Made by a program: the position numbers and the translations under genes. From positions 124,001 through 188,000 of the forward strand of contig JAPNXP010000013.1 in NCBI GenBank assembly GCA_028753945.1: DNA of 64,000 nt, given 5' to 3'. Origin of the DNA: Hexactinellida sp. DTS-2022 (Eukaryota > Porifera > Hexactinellida). A model generated the notes under the pieces. It worked only from the letters and a program-made list of their open reading frames with translations. It was not told the origin of the DNA and did no database searches. Shown one piece after another: positions 20,255 to 33,089 of the stretch. Each line of letters opens with the position of its first letter. Position 1 is the stretch's first letter.

Positions 20255-21322
20255 TTAAAAGTCGAGAAGTTTCTTATCAATCTTAACATTTTTAATTTCA
20301 ACAGAGTTGCTCTGTTCCTCCCCGAGCTCCGGAGGGAGATGCAGCTTCTCAATTACAAACTTTCTCTTCTTAGCTTTAAAGCCAAAGTTAAGCGTTTCTG
20401 GGATAAAAGACTGGAGCGAATTAATCTTTGGCAACTTCACTAAATGAAAGAGACCGTGGTAGTCCGAGAAGAGGGGGCTTACCTTCTTATCGCTACTCTG
20501 GAAGCATTCCACCCTGTACACGACATCACTAATATGTCTTATTCTATTCAGATAAAGCTCCGAGTGATTATAGGTGGGATAGGAGAGGAGACAGGTGACT
20601 GGCAGGGATCTGGTCAGGGCTCGGAGGCTGAATAGGAACTGAATGAACTGTTGGGACCCCTCAGGGCCCGAGTCAGCCCATAGCGCAGAGCCCACGTGCT
20701 GCAGCGCTACTCTTGCAGCCCCGCTAGTCGCCACTAGGCTCCCTCTTATGGCGTCTAATAGATAGGAATAACGCATTTCTATTGCGTTATCTGCAGAGGA
20801 GTGTAACTTGTTATTAATAGCAGTTATGTTAGGATTGTCTTTCACAAAAGTGTTAAAGTCGAGTTTGTGAGTCAAGTCGTACGAGTGACAGAACTTGATT
20901 GCTGTTTTGAACTCAGAATCGACCGGATGTAGCGTCTCGTACCTAAAAGCTATCTTCATAGATTCCCCTACAGAAGCAGTACTCTCCTCTGGCTCCACAC
21001 TAACAGCTGACTCGCTAGCGCCAGGCAGCTGTTTCATAAACTCCTCGAACCGACACGAGCCCACAGACACGACAGCGCTGTGCCCACACAGGATGCCCTC
21101 GCTCAGGAAGTACCTCAGGAGGAGGTCCGAGTAGGTTAACAGCTGATCCTCCTCCAGCAGCACCAGGGAGCCCAGTGGCAGCCCCCCGCCCAGGAGGAAG
21201 TCAATAGCGGCCACTCCTGATGAGATCACGGTCTGGTTGTTGTAGATAGAGGGCTTGCAGCCAGCGGGTAAGGCAGGCTGCTTCGGTTTGTGGGCCCCTG
21301 TCTTCTTAACGAAACTAGACAT
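20255..21322 (-). CDS. ELP4: Elongator complex protein 4
   Basis: Single exon, 355 residues (human 424). The N-terminus has the PAXNEB/ELP4 pattern: KPSIYNNQTVISSGVAAIDF and LLGGGLPLGSLVLLEED (RecA-like fold with a degenerate P-loop), then YSDLLLRYFLSEGILCGHS. Later blocks FRYETLHPVDSEF, SYDLTHKLDF, ALQHVGSALW and FHLVKLPKINSLQSFIPETLNFGFKAKKRKF match ELP4. With ELP5 and ELP6 it forms the hexameric ring of Elongator, which modifies the wobble uridine of tRNAs. The ATG at 21322 gives MSSFVKK. A 152-bp miniature transposon lies just upstream of it. Confidence 0.92.
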   Translation of the reverse strand: MSSFVKKTGAHKPKQPALPAGCKPSIYNNQTVISSGVAAIDFLLGGGLPLGSLVLLEEDQLLTYSDLLLRYFLSEGILCGHSAVVSVGSCRFEEFMKQLPGASESAVSVEPEESTASVGESMKIAFRYETLHPVDSEFKTAIKFCHSYDLTHKLDFNTFVKDNPNITAINNKLHSSADNAIEMRYSYLLDAIRGSLVATSGAARVALQHVGSALWADSGPEGSQQFIQFLFSLRALTRSLPVTCLLSYPTYNHSELYLNRIRHISDVVYRVECFQSSDKKVSPLFSDYHGLFHLVKLPKINSLQSFIPETLNFGFKAKKRKFVIEKLHLPPELGEEQSNSVEIKNVKIDKKLLDF

Positions 21323-21363
21323 CGGATTCTCTACTATTCGATATAACTAGAGTGTAAAGTAAG

Positions 21364-21515
21364 TACAGTAGAACCTGTTATTACGGCCACCAATGGATTA
21401 ACGAAAAGCCAAAATGACAGCTATATACAGGTGATCGCTATACACAGGTTAATTATAATGTGGGATGTCATGTGGGGACCTATTATAAGTGCCGTTATAG
21501 ACAAGTTCTACTGTA
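21364..21515. mobile_element. Miniature inverted-repeat element, Tc1/pogo-like (TA target)
   Basis: Ends are CAGTAGAACCTGT and its inverse ACAAGTTCTACTG (one mismatch in 13), flanked by TA on both sides. There is no coding capacity. It lies between ELP4 and CHD1L, and with it removed those genes would be only about 100 bp apart. Similar termini occur at 45.9, 56.5 and 61.7 kb. Confidence 0.8.
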
Positions 21516-21577
21516 TGTATATTAGATTGAGTTTTGTATCTAAACAAACTAAAAAGAAATAAAACAGTACCAGCTAT

Positions 21578-24440
21578 CTAGGTGCTAGCAGAGAAGTAGT
21601 ACACGTATGTCGGTATGCCCTTAGACGCGAGGTGCTTCTGGATGAGCCGCTCGGTCCCGTACCAGTTGAAGTGGCGAGTGCTGTGTCCGATCCGAGGCAG
21701 GTGCACACTCGCCTGCTCCTTAACCGCGAATCTCTGCACGCGCTTCAGTCCCTCTTCCAGTGCGCATAACTTTATACCGGACACTCCGTGCTCGTCTCTT
21801 CGCTGACAGACGATAAGTCCCACGAAGTCACTCCCCGTATCGCGACTCTGCAGGTCGTCAATAGCCGCGAAGTGCGTCTGTCCCAGCTCCAGGTCCCGCA
21901 TGCTCCCGGCCAGCTCGTACGCGGCAGAGGCGCGAGGGGACCGGCTGCTCAGCGCCTTGAACACGCCCCCGCGCCCCCACTTGCCAGAGTCGTCCACACA
22001 ATGCACAACTATAGCATTCCTATCTCCCACGTGCTTCGCGCTCGGATGAGTGACGTCACCCTTAACGTAGCAGATCCTCCTAGCTTTCTCCCTATCCCTA
22101 TCACCTAGCCCCAGTGCATAGTCCGTGTCATCGTCCGACTCGCTGGAGCTGTCACTACTCTCCTCCGGCAGAGGCTGGTTGGAACTGGTATAGTCATTCT
22201 TCTCCCAGAAGAGCAGCTGTTTCTTGCGCGCCTCTTCGAGCTTCAGCTGCTCCTTCTCCTCCAGCTGTTTCTGACGTTTCGCGCTGTTTTCTTCGCGCTT
22301 TATCCTCCTAGCCTCGAGCTGCTCAGGTGTCAGAATCCGCTTCTTATGTATCACGAGCTCAAATGGCTTCGCAACCCTCTGCGGGCCCTCCTCACTTCGC
22401 AGGACTCTCTTCCCCAACACAACTTCCCCCTCCGTCCCCATACTCAGGTACCCCTGCAGCATCAGATCGAACGCAGAGTCGTCTTTCTCCTTATTCACCG
22501 CGGAGTAGTCCTCTCCCTCGAACTGGTACATATTCTCTATCTCCTGCGACGCGCTGGCCTCTCCGCTGGCCGGGTCCATGCCCCCCCTCCCGCCCCACTC
22601 CCCCTCGTGAGTACTGCCCAGCAGACTCTCGATATCCACAGGGATATCCTCCTGTGTCTCCTCCGACAGAAGAGAGTCCAAACCGAACTTCAACACCTCT
22701 GTTATAAGGGACCGTTTGTCCCCCTCCTCGCCTAGCCCCATTGCGAACTGCCCCCCTTCTATAATGGTGTCAGTCAGCTCTAACTTCTTAGCGGCCCTGC
22801 GGAGAATGATCTCTTCCACAGAGTTCTTTGTGACCAGACGGATTATCTTAACCGGCCTCGCTTGTCCGATCCTATGAGCCCGCGCGGCCGCCTGTATATC
22901 GTTCTGCGGGTTAAAGTCGCTGTCAAAGAATATCACAGTGTCCGCAGCTGTAAGGTTAAGCCCCACGCCTCCAGCCCTCGTGCTCAGCATGAACACGAAT
23001 GTGTCATCGTTCTTGCTGAAGTTGTTAATCGCTAGGTACCGCTCTTCCCCTCGCACCGACCCGTCCAGACGTTCGTACGTGTAGTTCCTATAGGCCAGGT
23101 AGTCCTGTATTATGTCCAGCAGTGACGTCATCTGGGAGAACAGCAGCACCTTGTGGTTGGTCTCCTTCAGGTGTTTAAGGATTCTGTCGAGAACAACCAG
23201 CTTTCCACTGGCAGTCACGAGGTGCTCTCCCATCTCAAACGGCTCCGGCTCCACGCCATTGAAGAGGTAGGGATGGTTAACGCACTTCCTAAGCTGCATA
23301 AGGATGTTAAGCAGTCGCGTCTTCTTGCCGGCCTCTCCGAACACGCTTACGTCCTTGTACAGGATAGCTCTGTAGAGCTTCTTCTGCAGGTCGGATATGG
23401 GGGTGTATATGTGCACCTGGAGAGGAAGGATAAAATTACAATGATTTTTTTATATAAAACCAAAATCAAAATCAATTGATTTTTAAAGTTTCTTTTTTGT
23501 AGCTATTTCGATGTAATATAATATTATAAAGTATATTCACTGCGCAATTCTCAATTGAATAGCATTTATACAATTTGAGTTAGGTATGTTCATTCAAATC
23601 AATGATTTAAGTTTCCCAATAAAATCAAATATTGTTTCAATCCCTGACCTGTGAGCACTTGGGGAGAGAGGACAGCACCTCCTCCTTGGTTCTACGCAGA
23701 AGGCAAGGCTTCAGGAGCGAGTGCAGATCTCCTATCTCCTCCTTGTTGTCTTTGTCGGCAATCGCCTGGAACCGAGACACGAAGCGTTCGATCTTGGAGA
23801 GTGGGAAGTTACTTGTGTGAATTAGCGTTAGTAGGGAGTATAGCTCGTGTAGGTTATTCTGAATGGGCGTACCCGTCAGTAGCAGCATGAACTGAATGGT
23901 GTAGCGCGTCCTAATCATTGTGTGGAGTTTGCTTTCGTGGTTCTTCAGTCTATGCGCCTCGTCAAATACCAAGCATGACCATTTCAAATTGTGGAGCTCT
24001 GACTCTATCAATACATACTCAGGAGTTGTTATGACAACGGAATCAAGGGATTTGGAATGTATAATCTGTGAAATTGTACTCTCGCGGTGTTCTTTCGCTC
24101 CCACAAAACTTATAACATTCAAATCCGGAGCGAACGTCTCGATTTCTTTCTCCCAGTTCTGAACCACACTGAGAGGACACACGACCAGAAAGCAATACGT
24201 GGAGAGCTTGCTCCTCAGATACAGCAGATACGCTATTGCCTGGATTGTCTTACCGAGCCCCATCTCGTCCCCAAGAATACATCCATGGTTATTATTGTAG
24301 CAATCAATTATCCAGTTTACCCCAGCCAGTTGGTAGTCCCTTAGCACAGTGTTGGACTCGAGGCCCAGCTTATAGAACTCATCCTGAGTTATATTTGACT
24401 CCTGCTCCTGAGGAGATGCAGAAAACGAATGCGTCGCCAT
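21578..24440 (-). CDS. CHD1L: Chromatin remodeler ALC1/CHD1L: SNF2 ATPase plus macro domain, two exons
   Basis: Exons 24440-23649 and 23416-21578 (intron 232 bp, phase 0) encode 876 residues (human 897). The Snf2 ATPase starts at about residue 33. Walker A is GDEMGLGKT at 57-65 and the DEAH box is at 160-163 (CLVFDEAHRLKNHES); LTGTPIQNN and LLRRTKEEV follow. The helicase C lobe is in exon 2 (LLFSQMTSLLDIIQDYL; RLDGSVRGEER; LSTRAGGVGLNLTAADTVIFFD; AARAHRIGQ). A charged linker leads to the C-terminal macro domain (IVVHCVDDSGKWGRGGVFKAL; VHLPRIGHST), which binds poly-ADP-ribose and holds the ATPase inactive until PARP1 activation. Domain order is that of CHD1L. Confidence 0.95.
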
Positions 24441-24629
24441 CTATACTTACGATTGGAAATAAGTTTTAGAAGAAATGTATGGTATAAAGTTTATCAATTA
24501 ATTAATCAATAAATACAAGAGGAATAACTTATAAATGTAAAAATAACGATAATATAACAAGTGCCTCACTCACGGGCATTCAGCTAGCAATACAATGGAG
24601 TTCGGGAGAGAATTAATTAGTCGGACAAG

Positions 24630-27010
24630 TTATACAATCTCATCGTCTTCCTTTGAAGCGTCGTGTGTGAAAGAAGTTGGAATCTCCTCCAGGAGGGGAG
24701 GCGGCTCTTCTCCAAAGAATTTCTTCAGTTTCATAAACCGGTTGAACTTGGCCATGTCCTGTATGCGCGAGTGGTCTCTCCTCTGGGCCTCAGAGAGACT
24801 CAGGAGAGAACTGGGTCGCGACGAAACCCCGGATTTCTCCAGCTGCGTTAGCCGCGTGGTCAGGCCCCACACCTTGCTCCTGAGGTCTGCGTTCTCTCGC
24901 ATGGTCTGCACCAGGTACCCCTCCATCAGAGCCAGCTTGTCCTGCAGCTCCTTCTCCACGCCCCGAGAGCGCGCGTGCTGCGATCGCTCCAGGCGCCGCA
25001 CGGACTGGTTCTGCGTCTCGAAGCAGCGACGCATGACTGGGTAGTCCTGCGCGAACCGAGAGGCGATGGCGTGGTGCGTGCGCACTGTGGTCTTCATGCG
25101 CTGAATCTCCTGCCAGATGTCCTCCAGCGAGTGCGTCTCTATAAGCGCAGATTCGTTTCGCGAAACGGACTTCAAACGGTGGTTATCCTTCGAGCTACTC
25201 TTCTCTCTCTTTCGCTGTTTGGAGGGCTCTGTGGTACTATCTGTCCTATCGATAGTCTCGCTGGACTCTCTATCTGAGTTCATAGAGTCCTGCTTCACCA
25301 GCTGATCGGTGAGACCGTACCCCAGCTCCTGTCCCAGGGCCTCCTCTTGTCTGGCACTCATCACATCCTGCAGCTCTATAGAGGTCGCTTGGCGCTTTGT
25401 TTTCCGCAGAATACGTTTCGCATCCTTCTTCATCGCCGCGTCTCCTACTTCCGGTGTCAGATCTCCCAGCGCCAGGGGAGGCAGGACAGTCAGACTGTCT
25501 CTCTCAGGCGAATCAGCTGTTAGGCTATCAGTAGCATCAGTAGCTATAGGAACACTTGTTGATGCTGCTTGCATATCTCTGGTGTCAGTTGGTCGCGGTG
25601 GAGAGAGCGTCAGTTCAGAATCCATGGTATCAGAAGTCAATATAGATTCCTCAGTCGTCTCTTCGATAAGGTCAGGCAGGTCGCTGCTTGAGAACGCGTT
25701 GAAGGCATCCAGCAGCTTTCCCGCTAGGCTCTGCAGATTCAGAGGAGAGTATCTCCTCTGCTTAACCTGCTTAGGTGACTGTCCTTCCTCTCTAGACTGT
25801 TTGGATTTGGTCCGTAGGATCTTGGTATCGCTATCGATCTTCATAACTTCTCTAAACTCACTCTTTGTCTGTGTCTCCTCGCGAGGGGGGCTGGGGAGGA
25901 ATTTATTGGATACTCTCTGTGACGGTATTTCTATACTCAGTTTCTTAGCAGGCTTAGCTTTATCACTGTCTAAGCTAGTTTGTTGCTTATGGGTATCAGC
26001 CAGTGACGTAGACACATGTAGATCTCTCCAGTTAGATTTGGTATCCGATTCTACTTCTGTTCTCTTGTCAGTCTGTATATCTCTAGCTGCTAACAGGCTG
26101 GTAGGGTCATTCTGTTGGTGCGAATCCAAAGAGGGAATTATCTCAGCAGCTGATTGCACTGTAGTTTCTATCTGTATATCTTCCAAACTGAGGTAGTTAC
26201 TCGCATCTAATTTTATTGTTTGTTCCAATAACTCAATCTTGTCAGCATTCTTATTGCCAGTGGGAGAAGTGATTGGGTTGCTGGCTGTAACTTTACTTCC
26301 TATGCCAGTAGCAGTCTGCTGTTTGGGAGAGGCTGATAACTTCTTGTGCTCTCTTTCCAAAGCTTGACAGAGGATCTTAATCGGTATTTTCTGTCCGTTT
26401 ACTATCTCCTCAGCACTGACGGCTTCCATTGCCACGCCTCTCCTAGCTATCAGCTCCAAGCACTTCTGAGTGTTTATGAGTTTATGCTTCAGGGCGGGGT
26501 CGCTCTTAGTGACTTGTATCTTCTCAGCTAATACCAGCTGTGTCAGCACGACAACCAACTTGCCATTCGAGAATGCTTCGCCTAGATTGTCTATGTGTCC
26601 CATGTCTTGTGAGAGCAACAGTCCATTGATCCAATTCTAAACAAGTTATACAGTGAATATAAAGAAAAGAAAATCTATAAAGAAATTCTAGGGGCCCTTA
26701 GTTTGCTTCGATATAAGTGGAGTAAATCAACTACTTTATCCATCTTGGGGATATTATATAAGAAGTGGGTATTTCGTTTATCCTACTTGTTATAACGTGG
26801 GTTTACTGTAATATGAGGCTCACTAAATGCAATACCTACCTTGTAATAGTGCATAGATCTGAGACCCTGAGGGCCTACCCGCGCCCTCTCAGCTGTTCCT
26901 CTATTTCCGGAGCTGCTGCTCTCTTTCCCGTCGGGCCTGCCCGTTCGGGGCTCGGTTTGCCTGTCCACTGAGAGGCTGGGACTGGTGGCTTTCGCAGCTC
27001 CTAACAGCAT
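24630..27010 (-). CDS. Calponin-homology domain protein with C-terminal coiled coil (navigator-type CH), two exons
   Basis: Exon 1, 27010-26840, has a Ser/Arg-rich leader ending RSMHYYK. Exon 2, 26636-24630, begins NWINGLLL; the phase-0 join rebuilds the first helix of a CH domain. In total about 725 residues. The CH domain (about 55-160) has FSNGKLVVVLTQLVLAEKI and CLELIARRGVAMEAVSAEEIVNGQ. The last stretch resembles the CH domain of neuron navigators (compare 'GLSAEEIRNG'). A long Ser/Thr/Asp-rich region without recognisable domains follows. The last 200 residues form a likely coiled coil (LEDIWQEIQRMKTTVR; RRLERSQHARSRGVEKEL; MEGYLVQTMRENADLRSKV). No AAA domain is present, so it is not a full navigator. 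A cytoskeletal role is inference. Confidence 0.7.
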
Positions 27011-27424
27011 GGCTTATGGAGTATGATTAGTTAATAATTATTGAAATAATACATCTTGCTATCCTCATAACCGCAACTAACAAATTCAAAATTATTTAAT
27101 CAGTATTAATTCATTAGACATAATATTATCAGTATGTATAAGGTGGCATACTATAGTACTACGTACAGAGTACAGGGCAGGAGTACGAGCTGATGATGCG
27201 GTGATTACAAGACACAAGGTGGATAATATGTCATGTATTTTGGACCGAGTGCAACGTCTAAATATGTGTGTGCAGGAATAATTATTCTGTATATGGAATA
27301 ATTATGATAACATATAGAAAATTCTTTTAGTTCCACATTATAATTTCCTCTTATTGTGAGTTGAGTAGATAAATATAAATAATATTACTAATTACCCAAT
27401 ACACATGAACATATTTGTCTGCCA
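27011..27424. other. Intergenic DNA between ACTR1 and the CH-domain gene
   Basis: AT-rich with no open frame of note. It should hold the promoter or 5' region of the CH-domain gene and the 3' end of ACTR1. Nothing else was recognised. Confidence 0.6.
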
Positions 27425-28558
27425 CTACACGGTCTTCCTCTCCACCACTTTATACCCCTCTTCACTGTACTCCTTCTTTGTTATCCAGATCCTCTTGAAT
27501 GCCTCCAGAGAGGCCAGAATAGATCCGCCCATCCAGGTAGAGTACAGCCTCTCCGCGGGGGCGGAGATTCGTATCTTTATTTCCTTCGGCGATATTTCCT
27601 TCATTTCCGCCAGCAGTCTATCTCCGAACCCTTTGAATAGAGTGGAGCCGCCTGATAGCACGATGTTAGTGTACAGCACCTTACGGATGTCCAGGTCAGA
27701 TTTCCGTATCGCGTTGCTGAGCACCAAATGAATCCCCTCTGTCTCCTCGCCGATCAGGTGAGGGTGGAACAGCAGCTCGGGCCCGCGGAACCGCGATCTC
27801 CCTATCGTTATGCAGGTGCCGTCAGGCAGCACGTACTCGCCCCCCTTGTTCGCGAACAGCTGTTCCTCCTTCTGCACATTCTGCGATACGAAGCAGGCGT
27901 GCTCCTTGATGGTTTTGACGACCTCAAACTCAGAAGTGGTCTTGAAGATGTGTCCCTCCTTCCGCAGGAGAGTCTGCATGAATGCGGTGACGTCTCTGCC
28001 GGCTATGTCCGAGCGCGTTATAGAGTTCGTAAGTGCGAACCCCTCATACACCGGCACCGAGTGGGAGACCCCGTCCCCGGAATCCAGCACCACTCCCGTA
28101 GTGCGGCCTGTGGCGTACAGACTCAGCACGGCCTGCATTGAAATGTACAGCGCAGGGACATTCAGAGTTTCAAAGAAGAACTCGACAGCCTGCAGTCTGT
28201 TTGCGGTTGGATTTAGAGGCGCCTCTGTAAGGAGAACCGGGTGGTCTTCAGGGCTCGTCTGGAGCTGCTCCTTCGAGTATAAATACTGCCAGACCTGTTC
28301 CATGGCTCGCCAATCCTTCACGATCCCATGTTCCATCGGATACTTTATACTCAGCAGCCCCCGATGCTCCTCGGCTTTTGGTCCGATGAATATTTCTCCC
28401 TCCAGACCGCCAGCCATCACCCGGACGTGTTTCGGTAAACCGATATAATTACAGAACCGGAATTTCGGTTGATCTTCACCCGCAAAACCGGCTTTTATGA
28501 TTCCACTCCCATTGTCAATAACTACAGGCTGATTAGCTATAAACCCGAACCCGTCCAT
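27425..28558 (-). CDS. ACTR1: Centractin, actin-related protein 1 (dynactin)
   Basis: Single exon, 377 residues (human ACTR1A 376). The N-terminus [13 protein letters not shown] is the Arp1 hallmark. Nucleotide-binding loops VIDNGSG and [11 protein letters not shown], the [12 protein letters not shown] segment, [29 protein letters not shown] and [17 protein letters not shown] all match Arp1 rather than conventional actin. The end is VVERKTV, where human has IHRKTF. Arp1 builds the short filament of dynactin, which links dynein to cargo. The ATG at 28558 (MDGFGF) sets the usual length. More than 4 kb of gene-free DNA lies upstream. Confidence 0.94.
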   Translation of the reverse strand: MDGFGFIANQPVVIDNGSGIIKAGFAGEDQPKFRFCNYIGLPKHVRVMAGGLEGEIFIGPKAEEHRGLLSIKYPMEHGIVKDWRAMEQVWQYLYSKEQLQTSPEDHPVLLTEAPLNPTANRLQAVEFFFETLNVPALYISMQAVLSLYATGRTTGVVLDSGDGVSHSVPVYEGFALTNSITRSDIAGRDVTAFMQTLLRKEGHIFKTTSEFEVVKTIKEHACFVSQNVQKEEQLFANKGGEYVLPDGTCITIGRSRFRGPELLFHPHLIGEETEGIHLVLSNAIRKSDLDIRKVLYTNIVLSGGSTLFKGFGDRLLAEMKEISPKEIKIRISAPAERLYSTWMGGSILASLEAFKRIWITKKEYSEEGYKVVERKTV

Positions 28559-31500
28559 TACGTGTGACGTATGACAGGTAATGCAAGGTATTCGTAGTTG
28601 ATTCGACTAATTGGAATAAGCAACGATAATTTTATTGAGTGAGTTTGGTTAGAGACTTAGAGTTGATTAGACCAGTAAATACCATTATTGCTACAATTAA
28701 TTAATTTCGTTACATGTAAGACGTATGTATTTCTCCTAATGCAATCTCTGAACTATCAATGAACCGAATTTCTTTAATGCAGATAACATAACTCGTAGCT
28801 TCGTGTACAAGGAACAATTGTTTTACAAAAATGCCAGCAGATGTGCAAGCCAATTCTTTTTAATAATTTCAGTTAATTAACTGGGAAGAAAATCAGACAA
28901 CATAAACAGGCAAAATAATGAAATTTTTTAATTAACGGTTAGAATAGACTTATCTAAGCAATTCCATAAATTAATATTAGTGTACTACCTAACAAAAGGT
29001 TGCTACAAGGTTGCAGATCGTAAAATGTCTACGTATCTTCATTGGAATATGCTGTAGCATGATAATTATCATGGAGTAGTAATAAACCAATAATCTTAGG
29101 TACTAGAATATTAAAGTTAGATAACTCTTAATTTTATATTAGAAATGTCAAAATATTTTAATGAGGTGAATTAATGCAAGATGGATTCGTATATTAAATT
29201 GTAGATAGCAATTATTTAATAACTAAAAGCTTTCAGAAAATTGTAATCATAAGTCTGTAACTAGTTTGGTTAAACAACTGTTATCGTATGGTAGCAACTT
29301 ATAAATTAAGCAGAGAATATACCAAAATGCAATGTTTTACCGTTTGACAGGTCGTGCGGAATACCTTCATTGGCAGCAGACAGAACTCATTTTAATAGCC
29401 ATTTGTAGAATTAATTTGAATAGATAGAACAGACGCTAATTTAGCGGTTGTGTGTGAATTTAAACTTGTCTATGAATCAACTAATAACGGATAGTGCAAA
29501 CATAGAATAAGTAATCTAATTCTATTAGACACTTTTAAATTCGTAATAGAATTACTATTATCATTCATTAATATATATTTTGTCTAACATCCTCCATTTA
29601 ATTGCCAGAGAGAATATACATTATCCAGCATAAACTACGTATATACGCATCAAAAAGAACTCGGTAGTAATATAGGAATGATGTATAACTCCTCTTGTAT
29701 TCTAGCTGGGGGTTGGCCTTATCAGATCGAGGCGATAGTATTACGAACAGTCAAATACTGTTAACTGATTAGATATAATAAAGGCATGAATCCATTGAAG
29801 TTAAAATAATATATTTGCCACCACAAAGACCAACCTCTAAATTATCTAATACTTATTATATTACAGACAGAATTGATAATAATAATACGATAAAATACCT
29901 TTGATAAAATAACCCTGAATTATCTCAATTAATAAAAGAAATTCTTTTTTATTTTCTACCAAATTACAAATAATTATTTAAGAAAGAAAAAAACATAAAT
30001 CTTTTGAAAGAATCAACACACGCAATAATACAATTGATAATATAAATCAACTTTGTTTTCTAATAGATGCTGACACATATAATCTGTTTATCATCAACAC
30101 ATTGCATATTGAGTATTCCTGTGTGTAGTAATTAACCTTACATAATGGTTACAAGTACAAACAAATTATTGTGGCAGAGGAGACTTCACAAACATCTTCA
30201 TGGAGTAGCCAGTAGCTTGAAATGCTTCGCTAGACATATCTTATTACTCGTAATACATACACCAATGCCCTCTTAAAGTATTGTATAGAATTATAGAATT
30301 TCAGAATAACATGACCTCGGGACTCACCTACTATGAATTGTGACTCTGTACTGAATGCATATCAGGATTGAAGTCCAATGAATTAATTCCTACAGAATAT
30401 GACCCATGAACTATAGAAATATTTGGAAGAAAGCATTTAGTAATTTAATTTAATCATGTGTTTGAATCACTGATTAGAGCTCAATCTATTAAGAATAATT
30501 CCATTGTGTAAGTACATGTATTTGTAATAAACCTTATGTGTGTGAGCTAAGCAGTAATGAGCACCTAAGATATTAGAAATAGAAATAAATTTGTTGTATG
30601 ATCGCCCAACTGATTACACGCGAGTGTAAGATTTTAAGGTAGGTGATTAAGTGGGAGAAATAAATTTTATAAGAAATGGGATAATTCCACATCCAGTAAG
30701 TTATTGAGCTGCCAGTAGATTGGGTAATGTGAATAATCTGGGAACAATGCAGGGTAATGTAATGCTAATTTACAGTGTATATATTAATTTATGATAAAAC
30801 TCCCACAATTGGGAAGTTAGAAGGATAGCACAAAGTTTATTAAAAATTAATTAAACAGTTAAATAATCCACTTCGTATATTCATGGGAATTCATTGAATA
30901 TCCAACAAGAGATGGAGCAAACAAGCTGTCGTATAGATGAAATAACTAAAGAGAATTTGGTCAGATCGTGATATAAGAAGTAGCTTATAAATCCTATTGT
31001 CGCCAACTTTAATTAAATTCATAGAGCTCCACTTTAATGCTTATTTAAAATGCTTCAGATCAATTATAGGAAATATCAATACACTTACAGAGAAGCTAGA
31101 AGAATTGATAAAAATCTAGCACAGGTAGTATAAAGTTGCAAACATCATCTAATTAAGGTAGCATATACAGAAACAAAGAAAATTTATGGAAAATAATATA
31201 ATGAGCAAATGTTTGGTCTAATTGGCTTATGACAGCTATTCATAAGACAAATACAAACAAAATTATTGTGTGCAATTTTTAACTTTGAAAAGTACTGAAA
31301 AATCTTCGTAACTAAATTAATTTTGAAGGAAAATTAATTTATTAGTCAAAATATGTACAAGATCATACGATTATATTTAATGAAATAAGGAATTCAACAC
31401 ACTAATAACAAGTTTACGGAGGGAAATATCTAATTCTGAATTCAAATAAGTGGTGGATGTACTTAATAATTCATAAGGTGATCAGCACAGCTCATTTTTA

Positions 31501-33089
31501 TTGATTTCCTTCAGTTTATAAATATTTAATGTGAATTGTATCATACTAGTTATTCGCCGGTTGTTAGTGCTTGCTACATAAGAATACCAAACAGTGATCT
31601 AAGCAGTCGTATTGAAATTCGCACTGATTGCGCTTTATAGCAGCTCGACAGCTGGGATTACAACTACGTTTACTAATAAAAATAAAGTAAATATGTCAAG
31701 TTTTAGGGGTAAAGAGCGTAAAATAGATTGATTTAGTTGCACTTTTGTCAACAATATGCAGATTATGATCAAATAATGATTGCAAAACTATGTAAGTTGG
31801 TTGGAAGACGTGTTTGTAGTAGAATCCGTTCGCCGTCCGTTATTATATACAGATTTCGTAATTAATAACTAGTATTTACGTATTCATTAAACACATCTTC
31901 TCAAAGGTCAGGGTAGATTGTTTGAAATTCTATTAATTAATTCAAGCATAAATCGATAACCTAACGACTGAGTAAGAAACGAGAAATTCAATTGTGCAAT
32001 TAAATAGTAGGATATGTTACGCATTGATACATTTGTATAGAAATATTACATGGTTGATGCCCGTCTTATCAAACCCATTCCTGTAGAAAGTTACTAGAAT
32101 TTAATTATTATAATTGAGTAATAATTGCCAATGTAGTAGGTGAATTACAAAGCTTGCAAACGGATGGCTAAGCAAATACCCAATTGCAAAGTTGTTGCTT
32201 TGAGATGGACAGAACGAGTACTCTCTCTATGGTATCAGCTGCATTTATTCATTAAATTATTTCCTTATAAATTGCACAATTGAATAAACTGTCTTTTCCC
32301 CATACAATAGATAAAGCCACGAGAAATTACGCAACTCTTACATAGATACAAGGTATGCTAGATTGAATTCAAACAAGAGTTAATTCAAAGCATGAAACCT
32401 TCCTTATAATAAGTTTAAATTGTCTCTAAACGCTCTAATTCTTCCCAAGAATGGAATAGCAATTTGATTATTTTACTTTGGGAAACAACATAAAAATGTA
32501 TTATCTGTGGTGGCCGTAAATAGCTGAGGTTGTTGAAGTAAAATTATTAAAAAAATTCTTTGTTCACAAATGCATGAAAAAGGATGTTTATTAATTGAAT
32601 AGTCAGTTTATAACATAAAATATAATAAAACTTTGTTACCTCAACAGATGATCTAATGATAGGGCCATTGTTATCTTATCAAAGTACGTATAAATTGTTT
32701 CTGTCAATTGGTAAGAGATAACAGCATAATAATGCGTCAACATGATAGTTTAGGGAATTAAAATTAGTAAACAACAACATTATATACGTATCGTTTTAGT
32801 TCCACTGGAGACGTCTTGCAACCTCAAGAAATGAATAATTTTCTGAAAGGTTTATAAATTATTCAATAACATAGTTTCGAAATTTATTATTTAATGAACT
32901 ATTAACTACAATGTAAATACGCAATATTAATAAATTAAGAACAGAGTTCGTTTAATTAATTAATTCAAATAAGTGAATTCAAGATTGAACTGTGACCTAG
33001 AGCAATATGAATATTGTATAACATATTCATGTGTAGAAATTAATAAAGTAAGATAAAACTCGATTACTCAAGAGATAGAAAAAACATTT
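28559..33089. other. Gene-free AT-rich stretch of 4.5 kb
   Basis: No open frame of useful length, no tRNA-like B box, and no terminal inverted repeats were found by eye. The sequence is strongly AT-rich and of ordinary complexity, without tandem arrays. In a window where genes usually lie 85 to 270 bp apart this is the largest gap. It may hold regulatory DNA for the serine-rich gene at 33090-33959 or for ACTR1, a non-coding RNA, or a decayed element; the sequence alone does not decide. Confidence 0.6.

Noticed and set aside
25309-26196. 295-codon serine-rich plus-strand open frame
   Set aside because: Antisense to the low-complexity part of the CH-domain gene; composition mirrors the sense strand.
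28559-33089. tRNA genes or an intron of ACTR1 in the large gap
   Set aside because: No B-box-like GGTTCRANNC string with a matching A box was seen, and ACTR1 is complete with its own ATG at the usual position.
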